Assembly: GCF_003254665.1 (NCBI RefSeq)
Contig: NZ_QHGY01000011.1
Span: 393-64,392, forward strand
Length of the DNA: 64,000 bases
Direction of reading: 5' to 3'
DNA from: Billgrantia lactosivorans
GTDB lineage: Bacteria; Pseudomonadota; Gammaproteobacteria; Pseudomonadales; Halomonadaceae
The position numbers and the translations under genes were made by a program. Below the pieces are notes generated by a model. The model had not been told where the DNA came from and searched no databases. It worked only from the letters and a program-made list of their open reading frames with translations. Below are positions 17,579 through 28,334 of the stretch, one piece after another. Numbering within the stretch: the first letter of the stretch is position 1; each line of letters starts with the position of its first letter.

Positions 17579-18289
17579 ATGCACGCCACTTCACGCGCCA
17601 TCGCCACCAACCAGCTCGGCCCGCACAAGGACGTCGCACGCCGCGTCGCGCGCGCCCTCGGCCACCCCCTGCGCAAGCCGGTGGCCGAGCATACCCGCGA
17701 GGCGTTCGCACGGGCCCTTGCCTGGTACGAGCACCGGGGCGGCGGGCGCCAACCGCTGATCCTCGATGCCGGCTGCGGCGTGGGACTGTCGACGCGGCAG
17801 CTGGCCGCGCGCCACGAGGACCACCTGGTGGTCGGCGTGGACCGCAGCGCCGAACGGCTCTCGCGGGAGCATGGCGAAGTGGGCGACAACGCCCTGCTGG
17901 TGCGCGCCGACCTGGTCGACTTCTGGCGCCTGGCACTGGCCGCCGGCTGGCAGCCGGCGCGGCACTACCTGCTCTATCCCAACCCCTATCCCAAGTCGGC
18001 GCATCTCAAGCAGCGCTGGCATGGCCACCCGGTGCTGCCGGTGATCCTGGCGCTGGGCGGGCGGCTGGAGCTGCGCTCCAACTGGCGGCTCTATGTCGAG
18101 GAGTTCGCTCAGGCGCTCACGCAGGTCACCGGCGTGAGCGCCGACGTGGAGCCCTTCGTCCCCGGCGAGCACTACCTCACCCCCTTTGAACGCAAGTACC
18201 ATCTCAGCGGTCAGTCTCTCTGGCGGCTGGTGGCCGCCCTGCCCCACGCCCCACAGCTCGTCCCCGGCGGCTCGCAGGAGGTCGATTGA
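17579..18289 (+). CDS. SAM-dependent methyltransferase, TrmB-like
   Basis: The 236-residue protein has a class I methyltransferase core: motif I LILDAGCGVGLST near residue 60, an acidic VVGVDRS strand end, and YLLYPNPYPKSAHLKQRW, which strongly resembles the FPDPW-K-x-R-H region of TrmB, the tRNA guanine-46 N7 methyltransferase. It differs from canonical TrmB in that motif (PNPYPK in place of PDPWPK), so it may be a paralogue with another substrate. Its stop overlaps the start of the SMR gene. An attenuator-like element lies in its leader. Confidence 0.75.
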   Translation: MHATSRAIATNQLGPHKDVARRVARALGHPLRKPVAEHTREAFARALAWYEHRGGGRQPLILDAGCGVGLSTRQLAARHEDHLVVGVDRSAERLSREHGEVGDNALLVRADLVDFWRLALAAGWQPARHYLLYPNPYPKSAHLKQRWHGHPVLPVILALGGRLELRSNWRLYVEEFAQALTQVTGVSADVEPFVPGEHYLTPFERKYHLSGQSLWRLVAALPHAPQLVPGGSQEVD

Positions 18290-18618
18290 TGGCATTCGTC
18301 TACCTGGCGCTGGCAATCGTCGCCGAAGTCGTCGCGACCAGTGCGCTCAAGGCCACCGACGGCTTCACCCGCCCCGGTCCCAGCCTGCTGGTGGTGGTCG
18401 GCTATGCGCTCGCCTTCTTCATGCTCTCGCTGGTGCTGCGCACCATCCCGGTGGGTATCGCCTATGCACTGTGGGCCGGGCTGGGTATCGTGCTGGTGGC
18501 CCTGGTGGGCGTCGTGGTATACGGCCAGCGGCCAGACCCGCCGGCGATTCTGGGTATCGGGCTGATCGTCGCCGGGGTGGTGGTGATCCAACTGTTTTCA
18601 CGCGTTTCCGCTCATTGA
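18289..18618 (+). CDS. Small multidrug resistance (SMR/EmrE) family transporter
   Basis: The 109-residue protein has four membrane helices and the SMR hallmark Glu13 in helix 1 (ALAIVAEVVATSALK), with WAGLGIVLVALVGVVVYGQ in helix 3. SMR dimers exchange protons for quaternary ammonium compounds, guanidinium or polyamines. AGGAGG lies seven bases before the ATG, and the start shares one base with the stop of the methyltransferase gene, so the two are coupled. Substrate subtype is undecided. Confidence 0.9.
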   Translation: MAFVYLALAIVAEVVATSALKATDGFTRPGPSLLVVVGYALAFFMLSLVLRTIPVGIAYALWAGLGIVLVALVGVVVYGQRPDPPAILGIGLIVAGVVVIQLFSRVSAH

Positions 18619-18640
18619 ACCGGCGCCACCTGGGGGCCGG

Positions 18641-20119
18641 ATGGATTCGACCGAGATGCTATCGTTTGCTGCCGCCAGGCTACGCTGCCTGGTCCTGCTG
18701 TGCGGGCTGTGGTTCCCCGTGGCCGCTTCGGGTGAGGGCTTCCCGGCGCTGGGGGGGCTCCTCGACAAAGGCTTTCACGTCAGCGCCGAGGCCAGGCTGC
18801 TGGGGGACGCCGGTCGCCCCGGCGAGGTGCTGGGCGCCATCGAGCCACACCGCCAGCTGTCGCCGGCTTCGGTGTCCAAGGCCTACCTGGCGGCGGCGGC
18901 GCTCGACCGCTGGGGCCCCCAGCACCGCTTCACCACACGCCTGGTCAGCAGCGCCGAGCCCGACGCCGAGGGCGTGCTGCGCGGTGACCTGATCCTCGAG
19001 GGCGGCGGTGATCCCGCGCTGGCCACCGAGGACCTGTGGCGCCTGGCCCAGCGGCTGCACCAGGCCGGCGTAAGCGAGGTCGAAGGGCGCCTGGTGGTCA
19101 GCCAGTGGCGCTTCGGCCCGGTGGAGTGCATCACCACCGACCGCTGCGAGGCCCATGCGCGCGCCGCCAACAGCTACAGCGCGCTGCTCTCCTCGGCGGG
19201 GGTCAACCATGGCAACTGGTGCGTCAACGTGGCCCCGGGGGGGAAGGCGGGCGAGCCGGCGCGGGTCACCAGCTGCGACAGCCAGTCCCCGATCGTGGCA
19301 ATCGACAATCGCATCGAGACGCGCCTGCCCGGCAGCGGCAGCGAGTTCAGCGCCGAGCGCGTGACCCGCGAGGAGGGGGATGTCATGCTGCTGCGCGGCC
19401 ACATCGCGCTCGGCGCCGCGCCTCGCGACGTCTACCGCGCCAGCGGCGACCCCGCGCGCCAGACCGCACGTACCCTGCTGGCGATGCTCGAGCAGGCCGG
19501 CATCGCGGTGGGGCAGGGCTATGCCACCAGCATCGAGCCGCCTCCCGCCACCGCCCGCAGCCTGGCCGAGGTGGAAGGCAGGCCGCTACAGGAGCTGCTG
19601 CTGCACGTGATGAACTACTCCAACAACTTCATGGCCGACGTGCTGGCGCTCAACCTGGTCGACACGCCCCGCGCGACCCTGCTGCAGGCGGGGGAAGCGC
19701 TCCAGGACTACGTGGCCGGGCTGCCCGACCATGGGCCGGTGGTCATGCTCAGTGGCAGCGGCCTGACCACCGAGAACCGCACCTCGGCGCGAGGCGCCAA
19801 CGCCTTGCTGGAGAGCATGTTCCACCGCACCTCGCTGTTCCCCAGCTTCGTCGCCAGCTTCCAGTCACCGGCCAACGGCGTGTCGCGCGCCATTCGCCGC
19901 GGGTCGCCGCTGGTGCAGGACCATCTGATGCTCAAGACCGGCACCCTCAACCAGCCCTATGCGGTGCGCGCCGTCAGCGGATACTTCCGCACCCGCTCGG
20001 GGCGCTGGGGCGTGTTCACGGTCCTGGTCAACGGCACCGCCTCCACGCCTTGGCTCAACTGGGCCCAGGTACTGGACCCCCTGTCCCAGGACCTGGAGCG
20101 CATGATCGAGGCGCATTGA
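18641..20119 (+). CDS. dacB: D-alanyl-D-alanine carboxypeptidase/endopeptidase (PBP4 type)
   Basis: The 492-residue periplasmic enzyme trims or cleaves peptidoglycan cross-links. Penicillin-binding motifs are all present: S77-V-S-K80 (SPASVSKAYL), SNN in MNYSNNFMAD near residue 326 and KTG in LMLKTGTL near residue 433. The large insertion between motifs 1 and 2 is typical of PBP4. A hydrophobic export signal spans residues 12-30. An alternative ATG at 18656 would shorten the N-terminus by five residues. The ribosome site is weak. Confidence 0.92.
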   Translation: MDSTEMLSFAAARLRCLVLLCGLWFPVAASGEGFPALGGLLDKGFHVSAEARLLGDAGRPGEVLGAIEPHRQLSPASVSKAYLAAAALDRWGPQHRFTTRLVSSAEPDAEGVLRGDLILEGGGDPALATEDLWRLAQRLHQAGVSEVEGRLVVSQWRFGPVECITTDRCEAHARAANSYSALLSSAGVNHGNWCVNVAPGGKAGEPARVTSCDSQSPIVAIDNRIETRLPGSGSEFSAERVTREEGDVMLLRGHIALGAAPRDVYRASGDPARQTARTLLAMLEQAGIAVGQGYATSIEPPPATARSLAEVEGRPLQELLLHVMNYSNNFMADVLALNLVDTPRATLLQAGEALQDYVAGLPDHGPVVMLSGSGLTTENRTSARGANALLESMFHRTSLFPSFVASFQSPANGVSRAIRRGSPLVQDHLMLKTGTLNQPYAVRAVSGYFRTRSGRWGVFTVLVNGTASTPWLNWAQVLDPLSQDLERMIEAH

Positions 20120-20149
20120 GGTCTACCCGCAAGTAAGGATAGCGAGACG

Positions 20150-20521
20150 ATGAAACCAGCGCGTACCGGATGGCGGCACCTGATCGATGCCACGGGCTAT
20201 TCCCTCAAGGGCCTCAAGTTCGCCTTTCGCCACGAGGCGGCGTTTCGACAGGAACTGGCCCTGTGCGTGGTGATGCTGCCGCTGGCCTGGTGGATCGGTT
20301 CGGGGCCGGTGGAGTGGATCCTGCTGGTGGGCAGTTGCCTGCTGGTGCTGACCGTGGAGCTGCTCAACAGCGCCATCGAGAACGTGGTGGACCGCATCGG
20401 CACCGAGCACCACGAGCTGTCGGGGCGGGCCAAGGACATCGGCTCGGCGGCGGTGATGCTGTCGCTGCTGGCCGCCGGCCTGGCCTGGGGCCTGCTGGCG
20501 TGGCAGAAATTCTTCGGCTGA
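20150..20521 (+). CDS. dgkA: Diacylglycerol kinase
   Basis: The 123-residue inner-membrane enzyme recycles diacylglycerol from membrane-derived oligosaccharide synthesis by phosphorylating it with ATP. It has three membrane helices and the catalytic motif VELLNSAIENVVDRI near residue 79. The N-terminus carries the family amphipathic stretch (GYSLKGLKFAFRHEAAFRQE). It follows dacB by 30 bases. Confidence 0.95.
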   Translation: MKPARTGWRHLIDATGYSLKGLKFAFRHEAAFRQELALCVVMLPLAWWIGSGPVEWILLVGSCLLVLTVELLNSAIENVVDRIGTEHHELSGRAKDIGSAAVMLSLLAAGLAWGLLAWQKFFG

Positions 20522-20608
20522 ATTCCGCCGTGCCCTGCGCCAGGGGTGCCGCAGCGGCAGCGCCTTCGATATGCTGAGGGTACCCCAGCTGCGACAAGGC
20601 GCGTTGCC

Positions 20609-23593
20609 ATGCCCATACCCGACGACTTCCTGCCCGCCGACCATCTCTCCCCGGCGCTCGCGCCTGCCCTGGAGAAGGCGTGGCAACGCCTCGGCGAAAG
20701 CCTGGCACGGGGCGACAGCGTCGCCGAGATGACCGGCCAGGAGCTCCCCTCGGAGAACTGGCTGGCGCTCGACCCGGAGCGGCGGCGCCAGCTGGCGCGG
20801 GTGATCGCCATTTCCGACTTCGTGGTCGATACGCTGGTGCGCTATCCCGACTGGCTGCAGCATCTCGATGCCAGCGGCGAGCTGGACGAGGCGCCCGACG
20901 GCGAGACGCTCGCCGCCTGGCTGGCCGAGCGCCTGGAGAGCGCCGACGACGAGGCGGCCCTGCACGCGGCGCTGCGTCGCTTTCGCCGGGGGCGGATGCT
21001 GGGCATCGTCTGGCGCGACCTGACGCGGCCGGCGGGCATCGACATGTGGTCGACCGCCGCCTCGGTGTCGCGGCTGGCCGAGGTGTGCCTCGAGGGGGCG
21101 CTGGCCTGGCTCGAGGCGCACTTCGAGCCGCGCTGGGGGCGCCCGGGGCCGCGCGCCGACGGCAGCGAGCAGCGCCTGGTGGTGCTGGGCATGGGCAAGC
21201 TCGGCGCCGGCGAGCTCAACCTCTCCTCGGACATCGACCTGATCTTCGCCTACCCCGAGAAGGGCGAGAGCGAGGGCGGGCGCAAGGCGCTCGAACACCA
21301 GGAGTACTTCACCAAGCTGGGGCAGAAGCTGATCGCCGCGCTGGATGCGGTCACCGCCGACGGTTTCGTCTTTCGTGTCGACATGCGCCTGCGCCCGCTG
21401 GGCGAGGGCGGCCCGCTGGTCGGCAGCTTCAGCTCGCTGGCCGCCTACTACCAGGACCAGGGCCGCGAGTGGGAGCGTTACGCCATGCTCAAGGCGCGGC
21501 CGGTGGCCGGCGACCTGGGGGCGGGCGGCGAGCTGCTCGGCCACCTGCGCCCCTTCGTCTACCGCAAGTACCTCGACTTCGGCGCCATCGAGTCGCTGCG
21601 CGAGATGAAGGCCCTGATCAACCGCGAGGTGAAGCGCCGCGGCATGCAGGCCAACATCAAGCTCGGCCCGGGCGGCATTCGCGAAGTGGAGTTCGTGGTC
21701 CAGGCCTTCCAGCTGATCCGCGGCGGGCGCGATACCGAGCTGCAGGTCACCTCGCTGCGCACCGCGCTGTCACGCCTGCCGGCGCTGGGCCTGCTGCCCC
21801 AGGAGGTGGTCGAGGAACTCGAGCCCGACTACGTCTTCCTGCGCGACCTCGAGCATGTGCTGCAGGCGCTGGAGGATCGCCAGACCCAGAGCCTGCCCGA
21901 GGACGACCTCGACCGCGAACGGGTCGCCCAGGCGCTCGACATGGAGGACTGGCCGGCGGTCGTGGCGCGCCTCGAGGAGGTGCGCGGCCGGGTGCGCCAT
22001 CACTTCGATGCGGTGGTCGCCGACCCCGAGGAGGAGCTCGAGGTGGCCAGTGCGGTCCCCGAGCAGGGGGGCGGCATCCCGCTCGACGACTGGCGCGCGC
22101 TGTGGTGCGGCGAGCTCGATGACCAGGAGGTCCAGGCGATGCTGGCCGAAGCAGGCTTCGCCGAACCCGAGGTAGCCCAGCGGCGCCTCGCCAGCCTGCG
22201 CCAGTCGCGTCAGGTGCAGGCCATGCAGCGCATCGGCTACGACCGCCTCGAGGCCCTGATGCCGCTGCTGCTCGACGCCGTGGCGGCAAGCGACACCCCC
22301 GACACCGCCCTCGAACGGGTGCTGCCGCTGATCGAGTCGGTGCTGCGGCGTACCGCCTACCTGGCGCTGCTGCGCGAGAACCCCGAGGCGCTCAGCCACC
22401 TGATGGGGCTGTGCGGCGCGAGCCCCTGGATCGCCGAGCAGCTGGCACGCTACCCGATCCTGCTCGACGAGCTGCTGACCCCGGACACCCTCTACACCCC
22501 CGCCGACAAGGCGCGCCTGGCCGACGAACTGCGCCAGGCCCTGGGACGCATTCCCGAGGACGACGAGGAGGCCCAGCTCGAGGCGCTGCGCGTGTTCAAG
22601 CATGCCCATGTGCTGCGTGTCGCCGCCTCGGACATCGCCGGTACCCGCCACCTGATGAAGGTCAGCGACTACCTCACCTACATCGCCGAGGTGCTGCTGG
22701 AGAAGGTACTGGCCATGGCCTGGCGCCACCTGGTGCGCAAGCATGGCTATCCACGGCGCCGCGACGGCTCGCGCGCCGGGGCGGAGGCGGAATTCCTGAT
22801 TGTCGGCTACGGCAAGCTGGGCGGCATCGAGCTGGGCTACGGCTCCGATCTCGACCTGGTGTTCATCCACGATGCCGATACCCAGGGCGAGACCGACGGC
22901 GCGCGGCCCATCGATACCCCGGTGTTCTTCACCCGCCTGGGCCAGCGCATCATCCACCTGCTCACCGCGGTGACCCCGGCCGGCACGCTCTACGAGGTGG
23001 ACATGCGCCTGCGCCCCTCGGGCAACGCCGGGCTGCTGGCCACCACGCTGGAGGCCTTCGGCGAGTACCAGCGCCGCGAGGCGTGGACCTGGGAGCATCA
23101 GGCGCTGGTGCGTGCTCGCGTGGTGGCCGGCCATCCCCGTCTTGCCGAGGGCTTCGATGCGGTGCGTCGCGAGATCCTCGGGCGCGAGCGCGATTGCCGG
23201 GCCCTGCGCGAGGAGGTGGTCAAGATGCGCCAGAAGATGCGCGACCACCTGGGCGGCAAGAGCGGGGCGGGTGAGTTCGACCTCAAGCACGACCCCGGCG
23301 GCATGGTCGACATCGAGTTCCTGTGCCAGTTCGCGGTGCTCTCCATGGGCCACGAGACGCCCGCGCTGCTGCAGTGGAGCGACAACATGCGCATCCTCGA
23401 GACCCTGGAGAGTACCGGCCGACTGCCCGCCGACATGTGCCGGCGCCTGCGCGAGGCCTACCTGGCCCTGCGCAGCGCCGCCCACCGTGCCTCGCTGACC
23501 CGCGGGGCCGCCCGCGGCCGCGAGGCCGATTTCCACACCCACCGCCAGGCGGTCATCGACGCCTGGCAGCGACTGCTGGAGCCGCAGGCATGA
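20609..23593 (+). CDS. glnE: Bifunctional glutamine synthetase adenylyltransferase/deadenylase
   Basis: The 994-residue protein adenylylates and deadenylylates glutamine synthetase under PII control. It has two nucleotidyltransferase domains with the GS-x9-DxD pattern: [19 protein letters not shown] near residue 195 (deadenylylase half) and [19 protein letters not shown] near residue 732 (adenylylase half). E. coli GlnE is 946 residues. Start chosen at the ATG that gives [13 protein letters not shown]; an upstream in-frame extension is not family-like. It lies between dgkA and aroQ on the same strand. Confidence 0.95.
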   Translation: MPIPDDFLPADHLSPALAPALEKAWQRLGESLARGDSVAEMTGQELPSENWLALDPERRRQLARVIAISDFVVDTLVRYPDWLQHLDASGELDEAPDGETLAAWLAERLESADDEAALHAALRRFRRGRMLGIVWRDLTRPAGIDMWSTAASVSRLAEVCLEGALAWLEAHFEPRWGRPGPRADGSEQRLVVLGMGKLGAGELNLSSDIDLIFAYPEKGESEGGRKALEHQEYFTKLGQKLIAALDAVTADGFVFRVDMRLRPLGEGGPLVGSFSSLAAYYQDQGREWERYAMLKARPVAGDLGAGGELLGHLRPFVYRKYLDFGAIESLREMKALINREVKRRGMQANIKLGPGGIREVEFVVQAFQLIRGGRDTELQVTSLRTALSRLPALGLLPQEVVEELEPDYVFLRDLEHVLQALEDRQTQSLPEDDLDRERVAQALDMEDWPAVVARLEEVRGRVRHHFDAVVADPEEELEVASAVPEQGGGIPLDDWRALWCGELDDQEVQAMLAEAGFAEPEVAQRRLASLRQSRQVQAMQRIGYDRLEALMPLLLDAVAASDTPDTALERVLPLIESVLRRTAYLALLRENPEALSHLMGLCGASPWIAEQLARYPILLDELLTPDTLYTPADKARLADELRQALGRIPEDDEEAQLEALRVFKHAHVLRVAASDIAGTRHLMKVSDYLTYIAEVLLEKVLAMAWRHLVRKHGYPRRRDGSRAGAEAEFLIVGYGKLGGIELGYGSDLDLVFIHDADTQGETDGARPIDTPVFFTRLGQRIIHLLTAVTPAGTLYEVDMRLRPSGNAGLLATTLEAFGEYQRREAWTWEHQALVRARVVAGHPRLAEGFDAVRREILGRERDCRALREEVVKMRQKMRDHLGGKSGAGEFDLKHDPGGMVDIEFLCQFAVLSMGHETPALLQWSDNMRILETLESTGRLPADMCRRLREAYLALRSAAHRASLTRGAARGREADFHTHRQAVIDAWQRLLEPQA

Positions 23594-23633
23594 GTCTCAC
23601 CCGCCCGATATCGTTCCCATCAGAGAGATAGCA

Positions 23634-24077
23634 ATGAACAAGGTCCTGATACTGCACGGCCCCAACCTCAACCTGCTGGGCACCCGCCAGCCGGAGATCT
23701 ACGGCAGCGAGACCCTGGACGACATCAACAACGCGCTGTATGAGAAGGCCGCCGTCAACGGCTGGGACATCAAGGCCCTGCAGAGCAACCACGAGGGCGT
23801 GCTGATCGACGCCATCCATGCCGCGCGTGAGGACGGCACCGCGGCGATCGTCATCAACCCCGCCGCCTATACCCACACCTCGGTGGCCATCCTCGATGCG
23901 CTCAACACCTTCGAGGGCCAGGTGATCGAGGTGCACCTCTCCAACGTGCACAAGCGCGAGAGCTTCCGCCACCACTCCTACGTCTCGCTGCGTGCCGACG
24001 GCGTCATCGCCGGGCTCGGCAGCCAGGGCTACCTGGCCGCCCTGGACGCCGTGATTCGCGCCGCCGAACGCGCCTGA
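23634..24077 (+). CDS. aroQ: 3-dehydroquinate dehydratase, type II
   Basis: The 147-residue enzyme makes 3-dehydroshikimate in the shikimate pathway. The type II signature is complete: [20 protein letters not shown] with the catalytic tyrosine at residue 23, [12 protein letters not shown] in the centre and [13 protein letters not shown] with the catalytic histidine near residue 101. Type II enzymes are dodecamers. GAGAGATAG precedes the ATG. The product is also the substrate of the dehydratase encoded at 34028, but that gene lies in a catabolic unit. Confidence 0.96.
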   Translation: MNKVLILHGPNLNLLGTRQPEIYGSETLDDINNALYEKAAVNGWDIKALQSNHEGVLIDAIHAAREDGTAAIVINPAAYTHTSVAILDALNTFEGQVIEVHLSNVHKRESFRHHSYVSLRADGVIAGLGSQGYLAALDAVIRAAERA

Positions 24078-24122
24078 GCCCGCCGCCGTTCCCTCGGCCG
24101 CGGGCCATCGTGCCTCGCGGCC

Positions 24123-24629
24123 TCAGCGCAGCGAGTCGATCAGCTCGCTGTTGACGAGTAGCGTCTCGTGGGTGACCAGCAGGTGGTTGTTGAACTCGTC
24201 GAGCTGCTCGTCGCCCTCGGGGCGGTTCTGCTCCAGGTACTCGATCGCGGCCTGGTGCAGCTCCGCCTGGTAGTCGAGGAACGCCTCGTCGAACGCCGCG
24301 CCTTCCTGCCCACCCAGCCCCTCGCCAGGGTCGCCGTCGGGAATCATCTCCCCGCCGGCAGAGGGGTCGCTATTCCCGGCGGCCTCGGCCAGCCACTCGT
24401 CGAGAATGGCGTGATCGCGCGCCAGGGTTGCCGCCAATTGCGCGACCTCGTCGCGCTCGGCGCGGTCCTCCGCCAGCTCCGCCAGCTCGTCCTGATGCTG
24501 GTGCAGGCTGCGCAGATCGGCCTGGAGCGTCTCGCGATCCGCGTCCTGCTGCGCGAGTGCCGGACCGGCCAGCAGGCAAGTCAATGCGAGCGCCAAAATG
24601 ATCACGCCCTTCGAGAGAAAGATTTTCAT
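24123..24629 (-). CDS. Secreted helical protein (DUF4142-like)
   Basis: The 168-residue product has a signal peptide ending LAGPALAQ and a mostly helical, strongly acidic mature part with Asp/Glu-Ala-Leu periodicity (LRSLHQHQDELAELAEDRAERDEVAQ), a proline-glycine-rich middle loop and a second helical pair. This resembles periplasmic DUF4142 proteins but the match is loose. GGGAG lies nine bases before the ATG. It is read away from the nap operon; the shared upstream region ends at napE. Confidence 0.6.
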   Translation of the reverse strand: MKIFLSKGVIILALALTCLLAGPALAQQDADRETLQADLRSLHQHQDELAELAEDRAERDEVAQLAATLARDHAILDEWLAEAAGNSDPSAGGEMIPDGDPGEGLGGQEGAAFDEAFLDYQAELHQAAIEYLEQNRPEGDEQLDEFNNHLLVTHETLLVNSELIDSLR

Positions 24630-24738
24630 TCCATTGCTCCCGCTTTTTTCCTGAATGATGAGCGATGTTGAATCAAGTTTGCGCGATACCTCTTTGCTTC
24701 CTACGGTAGTACAAGACGTCTCGCTCTGGTGCCGATTC

Positions 24739-24942
24739 ATGCAAAGAACACTCGACAAGCCAAGCCGCACGCGCCGGCCTCAGACGCCGGAAGAGCGGCA
24801 GGAGAAGAAACGAGAGCTGCTGGTTTTCCTGTTTCTTGCCGGCATTCTGTTCCCGATTCTCGCCGTGCTGGTGGTTTCCGGCTACGGCTTTGCGGTCTGG
24901 ATTTTCCAGATATTTACCGGGCCGCCCGGGCCGCCTGGCTAG
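24739..24942 (+). CDS. napE: Periplasmic nitrate reductase accessory membrane protein NapE
   Basis: The 67-residue protein has one membrane helix (LLVFLFLAGILFPILAVLVVSGYGFAVW region) after a basic, glutamate-rich N-terminal tail, as in the NapE/TorE family, whose function is unknown. The start is set at the ATG giving MQRTLDKPSR; a longer reading from 24655 lacks family similarity. It opens the napEFDABC run. Confidence 0.85.
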   Translation: MQRTLDKPSRTRRPQTPEERQEKKRELLVFLFLAGILFPILAVLVVSGYGFAVWIFQIFTGPPGPPG

Positions 24943-25024
24943 CCTCGCGCAAGGTAGGCCAGGCCAACAAGAAAACAGGAAATAACCAAACAAGAACGCA
25001 ATACAAAGACCGTGGAGAAGCAGA

Positions 25025-25555
25025 ATGGGAGTGGATCCCACGCGGCGCGCGCTGCTCAAAGGGCGCCTTCAATATCCCCCCGTGCCGCGTCCCCCCTGGG
25101 CCCGCGAAGAGCCCGTGTTTCTGGCGAATTGCAGCCAGTGCGGCGACTGTGTCCGGGCCTGCGAGACCGACATCATCGTGCCCGATGCGGCCGGCTTTCC
25201 CCGCGTCGATTTCGAGCTGGGCGAGTGCACCTTCTGCCGCGCCTGCGTCGAGGCCTGCGCGGAGAACGTATTTCGCGACGCCGGGCGTGAGGCTCCGTGG
25301 TGGCATACCGCCACGATCGGGCCGGCATGCCTGGGGTCGCAGGGCATCCACTGCCGTAGCTGCGGGGAGAGCTGCGAGGTCGGCGCGATCCGCTTCTCGT
25401 TCAATGCCCGGTGCGTGCCGGAACCGACGGTCGACAGCGAGGCCTGCACCGGCTGCGGCGCCTGCGTGTCGGTCTGCCCCACCCACGCGGTGACGCTGCC
25501 AGGCCCGAGCCATGCCGACACGCCTCGGCCCGCTCGCCGGCAGGAAGCGACATGA
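25025..25555 (+). CDS. napF: Ferredoxin-type protein NapF
   Basis: The 176-residue cytosolic protein binds several [4Fe-4S] clusters and assists maturation of NapA. It has the Cys sets CSQCGDCVRACE (residue 36 on), CTFCRACVEACAE, CRSCGESCEVGA and CTGCGACVSVCP. The N-terminal DPTRRALLKGR is typical and resembles a Tat motif but NapF stays in the cytosol. Its stop overlaps the ATG of napD. Confidence 0.93.
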   Translation: MGVDPTRRALLKGRLQYPPVPRPPWAREEPVFLANCSQCGDCVRACETDIIVPDAAGFPRVDFELGECTFCRACVEACAENVFRDAGREAPWWHTATIGPACLGSQGIHCRSCGESCEVGAIRFSFNARCVPEPTVDSEACTGCGACVSVCPTHAVTLPGPSHADTPRPARRQEAT

Positions 25556-25848
25556 ACGCTCAGGTGCATATCTCGAGCCTGGTCGTGCAGCTGCGCCCCG
25601 GACGCCTCGAGGAGGTCGCCCGTCACTGCCGAGCCCATGACGGGGTCGAGATCCACGCCACGGACCCGCGCGGCAAGCTGGTGCTGGTGCTGGAGACGGC
25701 GGGGCAGCGCGACATCGTGGCATTCATCGAAGGACTTCAGCGAGCGCCCGGCGTGCTATCGGTGAGCCTGGTCTATCACCATGCGGAAAGCGCCGAGGAA
25801 CTGGACAGGGAGATGGAGGAGATGAGCGATGACGCTGACGCGACGTGA
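25552..25848 (+). CDS. napD: NapD chaperone for the NapA Tat signal
   Basis: The 98-residue protein begins [22 protein letters not shown] and has the ferredoxin-like fold pattern of NapD, which binds the twin-arginine signal peptide of NapA to delay export until the molybdenum cofactor is inserted. An acidic tail ends the protein ([13 protein letters not shown]). It starts within the napF stop (ATGA) and overlaps napA by 20 bases, so all three are tightly coupled. Confidence 0.93.
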   Translation: MNAQVHISSLVVQLRPGRLEEVARHCRAHDGVEIHATDPRGKLVLVLETAGQRDIVAFIEGLQRAPGVLSVSLVYHHAESAEELDREMEEMSDDADAT

Positions 25849-28324
25849 CTTCATCAAGGCCACCGCGGCAACGACGGCCACCGCGGCGGCGGGTATCAGT
25901 GCAACCGGCCAGGCCCAGAACGTGGTCACCGACGCCAGCCAGTCCCAGCTGAAGTGGTCGAAGGCCCCGTGCCGCTTCTGCGGCGTGGGCTGCGGGGTCA
26001 ACGTGGCGACCCGCGACAACCAGGTGGTCGCCACTCACGCCGACATCAACTCGCCGGTCAACCGGGGCGTCAACTGCATCAAGGGCTACTTCCTGTCCAA
26101 GATCATGTACGGCGAGGACCGTCTCACCCGGCCGCTGCTGCGCAAGACCAACGGCGAGTACGACAAGGACGGCGAGTTCACTCCGGTGAGCTGGGACGAG
26201 GCCTTCGACGTCATGGCCGACAAGTACAAGGCGGTGCTGCGCGAGAAGGGCCCGCAGGGGATCGGCATGTTCGGCTCCGGGCAGTGGACGATCTGGGAAG
26301 GCTACGCCGCCAACAAGCTGATGAAGGCGGGGTTCCGTTCCAACCACATCGACCCCAACGCGCGCCACTGCATGGCCTCGGCGGTGTTCGGCTTCATGCG
26401 CACCTTCGGCATGGACGAGCCGATGGGCTGCTACGACGACATCGAGGCGGCGGATGCCTTCGTGCTGTGGGGCTCCAACATGGCCGAGATGCACCCGATC
26501 CTGTGGACCCGGGTCACCGACCGCCGGCTGTCGGCGCCGCACGTCAAGGTGGCGGTGCTCTCCACCTTCGAGCACCGCTCCTTCGAGCTGGCGGACCTGC
26601 CGATGGTCTTCACGCCCCAGGCGGACCTCGCCATCCTCAACTACATCCAGCGCTACATCATCGACAACGACCGGGTGAACTGGGATTTCGTCAACGAGCA
26701 CGTGCGCTTCATGGAGGGCAACGTCGACATCGGCTACGGGCTACGCCCCGAGCATCGCCTGGAGCTGGCCGCGGCGAACGCCAGCGAGGCGGCAGGAGCC
26801 CGCGACATCGACTTCGAGCGCTACCGGGAGTTCCTGCAGCAGTACGATGCCGAGACGGTCACCGAGCTCTCCGGCGTGCCCCAGCGCCAGCTCGACGCCC
26901 TGGCCGAGCTCTACGCCGACCCCGACACCCGGGTGATGTCGTTCTGGACCATGGGGTTCAACCAGCATACCCGCGGGGTGTGGGCGAACAACATGATCTA
27001 CAACATCCACCTGCTGACGGGCAAGATCTCCACCCCGGGCAACAGCCCCTTCTCGCTGACCGGCCAGCCCTCGGCGTGCGGCACCGCGCGCGAGGTCGGC
27101 ACCTTCTCCCACCGCCTGCCGGCCGACATGGTCGTGACCAATGCCGACCACCGCCGCTTCGCCGAGGAGGCCTGGAAGGTCCCCGAGGGCACCATCCAGG
27201 CCCAGCCCGGTGCCCACGCCGTGCTGCAGAACCGCATGCTCAAGGACGGCGACATCAACGTCTACTGGGTGCAGTGCAACAACAACGTCCAGGCCGCGGC
27301 CAACCTGGTCGAGGAGACCTATCCCGGCTACCGCAACCCGGACAACTTCATCGTCGTCTCCGACGCCTACCCCACCGTGACCGCGGAGCTGGCCGACCTG
27401 ATCCTGCCGGCGGCGATGTGGGTCGAGAAGGAGGGCGCCTACGGCAACGCCGAACGGCGCACCCAGTTCTGGCATCAGCTGGTCACGGCGCCGGGCGAGG
27501 CACGCTCCGACCTGTGGCAGCTGATGGAGTTCTCCAAGCGCTTCCAGATCGAGGAGGTGTGGCCGGAGGAACTGCTCGAGGCCAACCCGGACTACCGCGG
27601 CAAGTCGATGTTCGAGGTGCTGTTCCGCAACGGCCAGGTGGACGCCTACGGCCTCGACGAGCTCGACGAGGAGTACGCCAACGACGAGGCGCAGCACTTC
27701 GGCTTCTACGTGCAGAAGGGGCTGTTCGAGGAGTACGCCAAGTTCACCCGCGGCAAGGCCCACGACCTGGCCCCGTTCGAGCGCTATCACCAGGAGCGCG
27801 GCCTGCGCTGGCCGGTGGTTGACGGCGAGGAGACGCTGTGGCGCTACAACGGCGAGTACGACCCCTACGTGGAGGAGGGGCGTGATTTCCAGTTCTATGG
27901 CCACCAGGACGGCCGGGCCGTCATCTACGCCGTGCCCTACGAGCCGCCCGCCGAGTCGCCCGACCAGGAGTACCCGCTGTGGCTGGTCACCGGCCGGGTA
28001 CTCGAGCACTGGCACTCCGGCTCGATGACCCGCCGCGTACCCGAGCTGCACCGCGCCTTTCCCCAGGCGGTGGTCTACCTGCACCCCGAGGATGCACGTC
28101 AGCTCGGCGTGCGCCGCGGCAGCGAGGTGCGCATCGTCAGCCCACGCGGCGAGATGAACTCCCGGGTCGAGACGCGCGGGCGCAACCGCATGCCGCGCGG
28201 GCTGGTGTTCGTGCCCTGGTTCGATGCCAGCCAGCTGATCAACAAGGTCACGCTGGACGCCACCGATCCCATCTCCAAGCAGACGGACTTCAAGAAGTGC
28301 GCCTGCCGGATCGAACCGGTCTAG
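25829..28324 (+). CDS. napA: Periplasmic nitrate reductase catalytic subunit
   Basis: The 831-residue molybdoenzyme reduces nitrate to nitrite in the periplasm. It has a Tat signal (TRRDFIKA at residues 4-11), the [4Fe-4S] ligands C48, C51, C55 and C83 (CRFCGVGC, then NCIKGYF) with Lys85 for electron passage to the bis-MGD cofactor, and the likely Mo-ligand cysteine in [13 protein letters not shown]. Length matches the family (about 828). It receives electrons from NapB. There is no napG or napH, so quinol oxidation depends on NapC. Confidence 0.97.
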   Translation: MTLTRRDFIKATAATTATAAAGISATGQAQNVVTDASQSQLKWSKAPCRFCGVGCGVNVATRDNQVVATHADINSPVNRGVNCIKGYFLSKIMYGEDRLTRPLLRKTNGEYDKDGEFTPVSWDEAFDVMADKYKAVLREKGPQGIGMFGSGQWTIWEGYAANKLMKAGFRSNHIDPNARHCMASAVFGFMRTFGMDEPMGCYDDIEAADAFVLWGSNMAEMHPILWTRVTDRRLSAPHVKVAVLSTFEHRSFELADLPMVFTPQADLAILNYIQRYIIDNDRVNWDFVNEHVRFMEGNVDIGYGLRPEHRLELAAANASEAAGARDIDFERYREFLQQYDAETVTELSGVPQRQLDALAELYADPDTRVMSFWTMGFNQHTRGVWANNMIYNIHLLTGKISTPGNSPFSLTGQPSACGTAREVGTFSHRLPADMVVTNADHRRFAEEAWKVPEGTIQAQPGAHAVLQNRMLKDGDINVYWVQCNNNVQAAANLVEETYPGYRNPDNFIVVSDAYPTVTAELADLILPAAMWVEKEGAYGNAERRTQFWHQLVTAPGEARSDLWQLMEFSKRFQIEEVWPEELLEANPDYRGKSMFEVLFRNGQVDAYGLDELDEEYANDEAQHFGFYVQKGLFEEYAKFTRGKAHDLAPFERYHQERGLRWPVVDGEETLWRYNGEYDPYVEEGRDFQFYGHQDGRAVIYAVPYEPPAESPDQEYPLWLVTGRVLEHWHSGSMTRRVPELHRAFPQAVVYLHPEDARQLGVRRGSEVRIVSPRGEMNSRVETRGRNRMPRGLVFVPWFDASQLINKVTLDATDPISKQTDFKKCACRIEPV

Positions 28325-28334
28325 GGAGGGAAGC

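Noticed and set aside
21770..23542. A 590-codon open frame opposite glnE
   Set aside because: Composition artefact opposite a fully conserved GlnE protein.
24687..24693. TACCTCT as a NarP/NarL heptamer before napE
   Set aside because: It is a single heptamer without a convincing inverted partner or FNR box; such 7-mers arise by chance.
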